From Carposina sasakii (taxonomy: Eukaryota > Arthropoda > Insecta > Lepidoptera > Carposinidae), in assembly GCA_014607495.2 (NCBI GenBank), contig CP053156.1:9052001-9116000 (forward strand): a stretch of 64,000 bases of DNA, in the 5' to 3' direction. Below, one piece after another: positions 56,212-64,000 of the stretch. Position numbers and translations under genes: made by a program. Every line of letters begins with the position of its first letter. Within the stretch, counting starts at the first letter, position 1. The notes below the pieces were generated by a model. The model saw only the letters and a list, made by a program, of their open reading frames with translations, did not search any database and was not told the origin of the DNA.

Positions 56212-57070
56212 CAGTCCGATAGTATGGAGAATTTTGAAATATCTCAGGAATTTTCATACAATCTTGAAAAATAAAAATGTGATTTCAAGTCTCAAACTTG
56301 GGAAATAGGTTCTCTATAGTGAGCTATTTATACTAGGCATGGCCTAATCATATCCGCGAAAGGATTGAACATGTAGCAAATCACTCCGACTATGGATATA
56401 TATCCTTTTAACATATCCAACTCCGCGTGCATGTCCGGGAACGAAGAGATTAAGTGGAGCGAGATATGACTGGGATTGGTTTGGTTAGGTTGTTGTAGGT
56501 GTCCTTTTAACAGATCCAACTCCGCGTACATATCCGGGAATGAAGAGATTAAGCGAACCGAGATATGATTGGGATGATCTATCCAAATAATAATTAGAAT
56601 ATTTGAGGCGTATTTAAAAATCACTAAATAGGTACACTAAAACTATTGTCCTAAAAATATTCCAAATCCAAACAGCTTTTATTTACATTAAAAACAAAAT
56701 ACTTAAGATCAAATATAAAACGGAATAAATAGAAATTTTGAAAATTATAATTACGAAAACAAATATTTATACTAAACGGCATGCCTGTCGCTCGTGAGTA
56801 TTCGTATATATAGTATATATTCGTGTCTACTGCGATAGTACCGCGCGTTCCGGCGCGTTCGCATTCCGTCTCGCTCACTTATTCTTATCTTGGCATTATT
56901 CGGTAGGTCGGAGTGGGTCGGATATAGGATATGGTAACTTTCTTTAAAGGGAAGGAGTTGATTCATATCCTCCTCTGGATATATATCCCAGGATATAGTT
57001 GTGTCCGGAGTTACCCATGTCTAATTTATACAGCTTTTCGCTTAACATACCCTTTCTGTTACATCCTGTA
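56212..57070. mobile_element. CAGGGTGTAACA MITE split by a hAT element
   Basis: The left part (CCGATAGTATGGAGAATTTT, GGTTCTCTATAGTGAGCTAT) and right part (CAGCTTTTCGCTTAACATAC, TGTTACATCCTG) join into one copy once 56334-57023 and one octamer are removed. The left terminus is missing at the fusion with the preceding MITE. Confidence 0.85.
56334..57023. mobile_element. hAT-like element with 8-bp duplication ATTTATAC
   Basis: 690 bp, left end TAGGCATGGCCTAA and right end TTACCCATGTCTA, imperfect inverted repeats. ATTTATAC stands on both sides (56326-56333 and 57024-57031), the hAT length. The interior has two direct repeats about 100 bp apart (CCTTTTAACATATCCAACTC near 56404 and 56503). There is no transposase. 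Confidence 0.9.
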
Positions 57071-57078
57071 TATCAACC

Positions 57079-57239
57079 TTCTGTTCGTGTGTTTGTAATT
57101 GAACTCCTTCTAAACGTCAAGACCGATTTTATAAAAAAAATTGTGCGTGTTCAAGTGGGTCCGAGAATGGTTTAGATTCACAATTCGGTCAACAAGTTTT
57201 TCTGCAGTCTACGCCGACAGAGTCGCGGGCGTCTACTAG
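57079..57239 (+). mobile_element. Helitron, 3' half
   Basis: Ends with the hairpin-like TGCAGTCTACGCCGACAGAG and TCGCGGGCGTCTACTAG at 57239 followed by T. The 5' end is not certain. Confidence 0.65.
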
Positions 57240-58529
57240 TATGAATATAAAGTTAAACCATTGGTAACATTAATATTGTTGTGACAACCCTGTCGTGTCG
57301 GCACTTATAGGTATATTAAATTCAACGGCTAAAGTGCTTCAAGTTAATGAAATTAAATGCATTGCCATTTTATTAGTACCTAGTTACAAGGCGCGGTGGC
57401 GGAAATTTGAACCGTAATTAATAGTTTTATTGTAATTAATTAATTACCCACACGCTTATTACTTATTAAAGTGTTTTTTCCTTCATCACCTTAGAAACTT
57501 GCGGTATTACTTGCCCAGCATTTTTATAAATACCAGTAGTAAAAAACCGAAATGTATAAAGTATTTTGTAACATTATCATAATAAATATTGCAGGCTTTC
57601 GTAGAGCCTATCAATCAAGCCCACAATGATTATGTTATATATTCTTATCTTGAGAGATATAAATAAGCCATCTCGGTCGAGGATGGGCACGACTTTACAT
57701 CGCGCCGACCCGACATGAAAACGACAAATAATATCGGGTAGCGTGTACGAGATCGGTCGATACATGGTAGAACACCGCTTCTTGTACGCAGTATTTCCTA
57801 TCATAACACAGTACAGTTTATAACATTGGTAGAGATAATGTAGAGATGCAAAGTTTTTTAGTTTTGCTGCCATATAGTTAAACCAGTTTTTCGTACGTGC
57901 ACAAACTGCACATAATAATACTCATATTAAAATTGCAATCAGAAATATACAGGTCACAGATACTCGTATACAGGTCAGTGCTGTAATGTTGTACTCGTTA
58001 TTGTGTATCGAGTCAAGATTGTACCTAAAATAAATTACCTTTAAAAATATTTCTCTAGATGTTAAAGGAGGAAAAGGCGAGATCGGGTCGGAAAGCCTGA
58101 AAACGGCTTATCGCTGGCCATTCCTCTAGCCCTCTATGTAAGATTATTACAGTGGCATAAAATCGATGAATGTTTATGGTGAGCTGTATAAAATATACAA
58201 GGAAAATATATCTTATTACAAACTAGCTGCTTCACATTAGGCTAGATATTTATTTATTAGTATCTTAGTTTGATGTTAAGTCCATTACATTTAATCATGT
58301 AAATTACCACTGTTGATTTAGAGGTAATAAAGTTATATGTGTGCTATATATAGATCTTAAAATAGGTACAATACAATAGGTACTATAGTTTTAAAGTTAG
58401 CAGTAAGTTTAGTATGTCTCATTTTGGGTATGTTCTAATTATTTTATTATTATGAAAGCTCTGGCTCGATACTTTGTTCTCTTACAGTTCTGGCTACCCC
58501 AGTTTGGGAATACAGCCGTATATGTATAA
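57240..58529. other. non-coding stretch, one possible exon rejected
   Basis: AT-rich except 58065-58135, a GC-richer piece flanked by AG and GTAAG. It has stops in two frames and no recognisable protein, so it is not called. Confidence 0.35.
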
Positions 58530-58857
58530 CTAGTGGACGCCCGCGACTCTGTCCGCGTGGACTACAGAAAAAACAAAATGTCGAAATTATCCGAGATAAA
58601 AACATTTTCCCGGGATAAAAGGTAGCCTATATGATAAGTGGGACTTGTCACAATATATTCGTGAAAACTGTATCGAAATCGGTTGAGCCGTTTCTGAGAT
58701 TAGCGTGCACAAAATCACAGACAAACAGACAAACCGACAAACAGACAAAATTTTCAAAAATCATCGTTTTGCGTTGATAAAGGTCTCCTATAATATTTTT
58801 CTCATATATCTTCCATGTACAGACAGCGATCCGTTACATTTTTATTATATGTATAGA
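58530..58857 (-). mobile_element. short Helitron, complete ends
   Basis: 328 bp. Minus-strand start TCTATACATATAATAAAAAT at 58857 preceded by A; 3' hairpin GTCCACGCGGAC and end GGCGTCCACTAG at 58530 followed by T. The interior carries TTTCCCGGGATAAAA and GACAAACCGACAAACAGAC. It is the reference copy for 19751-20029 and 35143-35255. Non-autonomous. Confidence 0.9.
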
Positions 58858-60344
58858 TAGATTATACAATAGTATACCTATGGTATAACTATACTTAACG
58901 AAATTACTACGATACTAGTTTATACCTACTAATTTCAGACTCAGTAGGTACTCGGTAGGTAGGTGTGCGATCACGTGCGGTGATTTTAAAAGGACTAGGT
59001 ACTACCTAAAGGTCTAAAAGAGCTAATATTCCACTATAATATATTATAAATACATTTCTACATTGACGTGGGTTACTGACCAGTTAATTGTCGCTGGACT
59101 CAGTCTAATGAAAACTCGTTTAGGTGGAAGTTATTACGGCATTTGAAGGAAATGGCATCCGCGCCACCACCCTAGTTAACCACCCACCTACTGGGAAAAA
59201 ACGTAACTTCGACTATTAACTATCTTGCTATGCTGAACAAATACTATTGATAGTACTTTATGGTAACACAATCACATTACCAATAAAAATACCAAAAATA
59301 AAATAAATAAAAATACCAATAACTAACTTTTACAGAAATATCCCATAATAATATGCTTGTTTTGCCGATTTGGACCCGGTTTTGTAATGAGACCCACAAA
59401 ACTTTGCATAATCGCTTTTTTATTTATTATTTTTTATTTTTACATAATCACAGTGAATTTATCTACAAAAATGATATGATGGATAAAAACAGAATTATTT
59501 AAGTAGGTAGGATTGCGGGACAAGGAAATTTGGTTTTCCTCAAAGTTGGTCCAAACAGCCCCGCATTATCGTCGTTATCGCCCAATATATTTTCGCAAAA
59601 TTATTCAGTTTTCTTTTTTACGACTCCCTGAACCAATAGCGAGCTTCCTATTTCCATTTGACGAATTTAATGTTATAATATTGAAAGGTGTCTGTGAGTG
59701 ATTGTTTTGCAAATGAATTGGCGAATTTATTATGTGAGTTAGTCTTGGCTTTGTCTAGCTTTTTGTCTTTCATAATTTATTGCAGTTTCCCATTGGGATA
59801 GCCAGACTCTTGTTTGGCGAAAAATGTTGGTTCTTAGTTCAGCTATAAATGAGAAGTTGGCTTTATAATGTACGCAATTTTGCGTCTTAATGCATCAATT
59901 TAGGGCAGTGCTTCTTATTCCATTTATACAATTTATTCACCGAACATCTAAATTGTGCTGAACTTATGTCGGACTCAGGTACTGACGAAAACAAACAAAC
60001 AACAGAAACAAACAAACTATTGCGAAGTTGGCCGTCTAAAGACGGAATCGACGCTGCCTGTTGTTTATAGGTATATCATTTTAGATAATTCAGTATGTAC
60101 ACATAGGCATTTATTTTAGGTTAATTAAGTAATATTGAAAGTTATAATAAAACTCTGTGCTAATTTCTACATCATCGAACATTTCATTATAGAGATAGAG
60201 AAAAAAGTGACAAATCAAAGGTATTCATAAATTATCTATGTTTTACCAAGCAAACAACACGTTTTTTTGAATATTATGTTTACATTCGGGATTGCTATTG
60301 ACTTAGCCTTTATAACGCCCAAAATTGATAAATACATATATATA
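58858..60344. other. non-coding stretch, nothing recognised
   Basis: AT-rich; the frame at 59513-59701 has no domain. Confidence 0.35.
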
Positions 60345-60606
60345 CAGGGTGTAACAAAAAGGGTATGTTAAGCGAAAAGCTACGTTAAATAGCCCACCTG
60401 TAGAGAACCTATCCACAAAATATGAGACTCGAAATCACATTTTTAATTTTCCCGATAGTATGGAGAATTTTTAAATATCTCAGGAATTTTCATACAATCT
60501 TGAAAAATAAACATGTGATTTCGAGTCTCAAATTTTGTGGATAGGTTCTCTACAGTCGGCTATTCACGTAGCTTTTCGCTTAACATACCCTTTTTGTTAC
60601 ACCCTG
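60345..60606. mobile_element. CAGGGTGTAACA MITE, best-preserved copy
   Basis: 262 bp flanked by TA. CAGGGTGTAACAAAAAGGGT and the next 20 bp are repeated exactly in inverse at the right end. The inner arms (GAGACTCGAAATCACA) also pair. It is the reference for the copies at 18118, 26280, 49305 and 56212. Confidence 0.92.
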
Positions 60607-60641
60607 TATATATCGAATGCATATTGTAAAACTCGCTGTAT

Positions 60642-60850
60642 TACAAAACGGCTAGGCATTTTGAATAGAACGGGTTTTGTTTTGGAGCGAGGCAATTTGG
60701 CTTCTAGCAATTTGTCTGCTTAATTAATTAGGTTAGGTTATGTTAGACCTGTTAAAATAACAACGCACGAGCCGAGCGAGTGTAGCGAGCGTGTCGCGGC
60801 AGCGACGGGCGATTTCTTTCATACTGTTCAAAGTGCCTAGCCGTTTTGTA
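60642..60850. mobile_element. TIR element containing TTAGGTTAGG, unbroken copy
   Basis: TACAAAACGGCTAGGCATTT at the left and GTGCCTAGCCGTTTTGTA at the right are inverted ends. The interior has TTAATTAATTAGGTTAGGTT and GCACGAGCCGAGCGAGTGTA. It is the unoccupied counterpart of 38704-39396. Confidence 0.8.
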
Positions 60851-61153
60851 ATACGGCGTGTTCTACAATACGCCTGCGACATATATATTATATTGCAGCA
60901 TCTGAGGAAACATCGGATCCATTATTTTAAAGAATGTAAATATTTCCTAGCGCCGCGCCGGTAGCTTCTATAGCTTAGCCAGTTAAAGCAATAAAAAACA
61001 AAACATTCGGTTTATAATTATTTTAAAATAGAAATATATCTAAACAACCTGTAATACAAATGTTGTATTAGAGTACTTAATAATATTTTGTAAAATTATT
61101 TTGGTTCAGTCATATATGATGAGTAGGCTTCAGAAAGGGAAAAATCGGACAAG

Positions 61154-61466
61154 GTAATATCCATGGAGAAGGTATAAAAGAGGAGGTGGGACTATGAACT
61201 GAGTCGGGTGGCAAACGTAAGGCCATGACGTCATGATAGGGGCGTAGCTTCAGGGCCAGCATGTGTAACGCAGTAGCTATAACCACACGCTTATGCAAGT
61301 AAGTAGTTTGGCTAGTCACTACAAGGTGGTTTCTATGTAAATGGGCAGGCCTACAGTGTTAGGATGCTCCTCTCGTCCCATACTTCACCCCCGCTCAGCG
61401 GCACACTATTTTTGTATAAAAATATACTGCCGCTGCTCCTCTTTTATTTCTTCTCCATGGTAATAT
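61154..61466. mobile_element. TIR element with CCATGGAGAAG ends
   Basis: GGTAATATCCATGGAGAAGG and TATAAAAGAGGAG on the left pair with CTCCTCTTTTATTTCTTCTC and CATGGTAATATC on the right, about 313 bp. The interior is GC-richer and non-coding. Confidence 0.65.
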
Positions 61467-61849
61467 CAGACACTAATGGATTGCATATTGAAGCGAAAAG
61501 CGCTATTTAAAAGCAATAAAGTTTTCCATAAAACATTCTTCAAGTATTCCAAATTGGCTGCCTTTAAAATAGTCGATAGGATAGTATACTCGATGGATAT
61601 TTTACGAAATATTTTGGTAGTGATCCAATCGTATCAGCACAATAGAACCACTGCGTCATGCACATCGCTGGCGTCCTTCCAAATTGTAGAAACATATTGT
61701 TATTATGATATATTATGATTCGATATATGTTTACCTATATATCGTAAGAGAATATTATATACATTGTGATAAAAAAATTGTAGAGTTTAATTTTTTACCA
61801 ACTTTTATATTTACAAATAAAATTATAAATGAAATTGTATCAGGTCAGT

Positions 61850-61892
61850 GGAGGGTGTAGGGCCCGGTGGTGGGCGCACCCATAGTGAATGA
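61850..61892 (+). repeat. short repeat AGTGGAGGGTGTAGGGCCCG
   Basis: GGTCAGTGGAGGGTGTAGGG and CCCGGTGGTGGGCG recur in inverse at 63648-63690 with few changes. A fragment of an unnamed dispersed repeat. Confidence 0.6.
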
Positions 61893-62245
61893 AATAAAAT
61901 TATTAAAAATAATACTCTATTTCTTACTAGAAATAATTTGACTACTACTAATATTTACATATTACTTAAAGTAGGTACACATTGTTAAGTACCTATTTAT
62001 TCCAATGTATAGATAAAAAAGCATTATAGGTTTATTAAAAATTACTTAGTAACGATTTGTTTGTTTTGTTTTTAATGAATTCCTGATAATTGATATTAGA
62101 ATAAGATAGTAAGTAAGAGGTACCTATTGAGTAGATAGATAAATAAAACAGTTACCGTATCTACACGAAAAGTAACTTGTGCAGTAGATTCCTAATTGCT
62201 CATTCAACATAAAGTCAAAACTCAAATAAATAACATAATATTTAA

Positions 62246-62735
62246 TTATGTCATTCGTTGGGCCTTAGGAACCGCGAATATCGCCGCGTTGCTAGAGCCA
62301 AATGGCCTAACGTGCGATGATGGAAAAAGGCCCGCCGGTATGACACTCATTCCATGGAAAATGGGACGACCCCTAGTGTGGGACGCGACATGCGTTGATA
62401 CACTGGCGCCGTCCCACCTTCCTGAAACGTCGCAAAAAGCAGGCGGCGTTGCCGAAGCTGCGGAATCCTTCAAACAGCGTAAATATTCCAGCCTCGACAG
62501 TAGCTACTTATTTTCGCCGTTTGGCGTGGAAACCTGTGAGAAAGGGCTGGGCCCTTTGGGACCGGTGGAGTTCAAAATCTACAATGACCTGGCCGGGTGG
62601 CTCATGGAGTCTACACGTGACCAAAATGCTGGCTGCTATTTTGGCCAAAGAATCAGCATAGCTATTCAGCGCGGCAATGCAGACAGCATTTTGGGCATGC
62701 TACCTGATAACGGAGACCGGTTCACCATCCTGTAA
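62246..62735 (+). CDS. orphan retroelement-like ORF, possible PD-(D/E)XK domain
   Basis: The frame opens at 62196, but recognisable protein starts near 62246. It reads EPNGLTCDDGKRPAGMTLIP, then WKMGRPLVWDATCVDTLAPS, YLFSPFGVETCEKG and QRISIAIQRGNADSILGML, ending at TAA 62733-62735. This matches a protein block that I recall as recurring in multicopy retroelement-like ORFs of invertebrates. The spacing of KRPxG and LVWDATCxD suggests a restriction-enzyme-like nuclease fold, which is inference. I expect Asp where this copy has Ala in KRPAG, so it may be inactive. It is unusually GC-rich for its surroundings and stands alone, without reverse transcriptase nearby. Confidence 0.55.
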
Positions 62736-63329
62736 AACTGGAACTGATCAATCGATCTCCCGTATAGGCATACACGCTAGCAATAAGTAGTTTTTAAGTT
62801 CGTTATAGAAATTTCTACCCTTCCTGTACTTGTAAACAAATTACATAAATAAAATTGAAACAGATATTTAAATACTCGTAATCCTTTAATATTTACTCAA
62901 TATTTTAGTTATTGATCATATCAACTTCGATACTTAGACAATATTCAGTTATTGATCATATTTTTTTCTATTTCATAAGAATGTTTTTTGTGGATATTAC
63001 ACCCTTTTTCCAGCAATCGGAACCGGAATTTGATTCAAGGTAACAATTTTTCTATTACAAGAAAACTGAGGTTATGAATGTAAGATATGGTTTTTGTGTG
63101 ATTTAGATTTATGTCCGTGACGCTGAATCGAAACGGTCGTGTCAATGATGAAAATACAACGGGGAGTTGTAAAAAAGTCAACGTAACATGCTACCTTCAA
63201 TATATCTAAGTACCTATGAGATGTGGCCAGCGCCCATAAACTTGTGAGCAAAGCCAGTGCGGGTGAGGAGCTTGATATTAAAAACGTAGCACGCGCTTTT
63301 GATCGAGACTTTAACTATCTAAATATGTA
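62736..63329. other. non-coding stretch, nothing recognised
   Basis: AT-rich, with a short direct repeat TTATTGATCATAT near 62910 and 62950. No gene. Confidence 0.35.
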
Positions 63330-63508
63330 AAAGAAAGTCGTGTTAGACTATTTATAACTCAAAAACGGCTGTACCGATTCGGCTGAAAATTGGTGGGGAG
63401 GTACTCGTAGCTTAGAACGGAGACGGACATGGGATATTTTTTATACCGGGAAAATATTTATATACCGGAAAATTTTGTAATTTTTGTTTTTTTCTGCAGT
63501 CTACGCGT
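63330..63508 (+). mobile_element. Helitron-like fragment
   Basis: AGTCGTGTTAGACTATTTAT, AACTCAAAAACGGCTGTACC and GAAAATTGGTGGGGAGGTA follow the order of a lepidopteran Helitron body I recognise. The 3' end TGCAGTCTACGCGTACGGAG is truncated before CTAG. Confidence 0.6.
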
Positions 63509-63544
63509 ACGGAGTTTTTTTTTTATATAAATAAACATTTGTTT

Positions 63545-63845
63545 ATTGAGATTTGCCTAGTGTATAGCTATCGGGATGAAAACGTTGCCAAAAATGTAAT
63601 ATTTAATTGTATCAGGCGTCACTATTCGGAAGTTCAAATCTCTATTAAGGACTCGCCCACCACCGGGCCTTACACCCTCCGCTGACCATCGGATCTGCCG
63701 ATTCATGGTCACGAACACAAGCCACTACAGTCGCAACGAGAAGCCAGATCCAAGCACCTAGCATGCAACCATAAATACATAGCTGCTAATCCGAAAACCA
63801 ATTAAAATTTTTAATCGACATATGTCTCACTCGGGTGAATATTAA
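63545..63845 (+). repeat. tRNA-derived dispersed repeat, rearranged copy 3
   Basis: The start TTGAGATTTGCCTAGTGTAT and GCTATCGGGATGAAAACGTT matches the 5' part of copy 2. The end TCTCACTCGGGTGAATATT matches its 3' part. The tRNA-like middle is replaced by other repeat sequence, including the inverse of 61850-61892 at 63648-63690. Confidence 0.6.
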
Positions 63846-64000
63846 TAATATTTATAAATAAACGTTGTTAGAAGACCCCCTTATTGTATTCTACCCTTTT
63901 ACTTCGAATCTCGACATTATTTCTGGCATCTTGAAGTTTTATGTTTAATGGGTGTAGTGCCTTACTTAAGATTACTTGAAGGTCCAATGAGGACGTTGTA

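Noticed and set aside
58046..58131. Possible exon with AG before and GTAAG after
   Set aside because: Two frames have early stops and the third ends in TAG before the donor; the peptide is unrecognised.
1..64000. CRISPR array, bacterial operon or plasmid features
   Set aside because: The window is eukaryotic: spliced genes, LINEs, Helitrons and MITEs. The only tandem arrays are satellites without spacer structure.

Overview
The window is nuclear DNA of an insect, almost certainly a moth or butterfly (Lepidoptera). It is AT-rich, genes are split by GT-AG introns, and it is crowded with repeats I recognise as typical of lepidopteran genomes. These include Helitrons ending in a GC hairpin plus CTAG, the dispersed repeat ending GGCTGATGATGAT, the CGGCCAAGTGCGAGTCGG repeat, and many short hairpin MITEs. 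GTAGGTACC-type simple sequence is also frequent.

Three host genes can be supported. (1) A single short exon of an unrecognised plus-strand gene lies at 918-1014. (2) A complete five-exon minus-strand gene for mitochondrial methionyl-tRNA formyltransferase (MTFMT, 350 aa) spans 18872-22097; all splice phases close exactly. (3) A minus-strand opsin gene spans 24752-48555, and I assembled it by hand from splice sites. A common exon 2 (30898-31028) and exon 3 (24752-25782) carry TM2-TM7, the DRY motif and the chromophore lysine. Two different first exons (39778-40370 and 48077-48555) both end in the same splice phase. Each encodes a signal-peptide-like start, N-glycosylation sites, a dibasic or polybasic furin-like site and TM1. 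The gene looks like the RH7 opsin lineage. The duplicated first exons are the most interesting biology here.

Almost everything else is transposable DNA. 3.6-6.6 kb: a LINE with a nearly intact endonuclease/reverse transcriptase ORF. 6.6-8.5 kb: a 149-bp satellite arranged as a large palindrome. 9.2-11.4 kb: a composite inverted-repeat element carrying a Helitron with internal 127-bp tandem repeats. 12.86-15.45 kb: a piggyBac element flanked by TTAA, with a frameshifted transposase. 22.2-23.2 kb: a second copy of the repeat-bearing Helitron. 26.7-30.4 kb: a two-ORF LINE inside opsin intron 2, apparently nested in a DNA transposon. 31.06-32.54 kb: a MITE, 32 bp from opsin exon 2, that carries a hAT element with a perfect 8-bp target duplication. 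38.7-39.4 kb: a MITE split by a LINE 3' end. 41.5-43.6 kb: a foldback element with 210-bp arms, a MITE and a 126-bp minisatellite. 46.3-47.1 kb: LINE debris. 49-61 kb: many MITEs, including one split by a second hAT with an 8-bp duplication. 62.2-62.7 kb: an orphan retroelement-like ORF of 179 aa.

The host genes do not form a functional unit. Their introns serve as landing sites for the mobile elements. Several elements occur twice or more, so occupied and empty sites can be compared inside the window.
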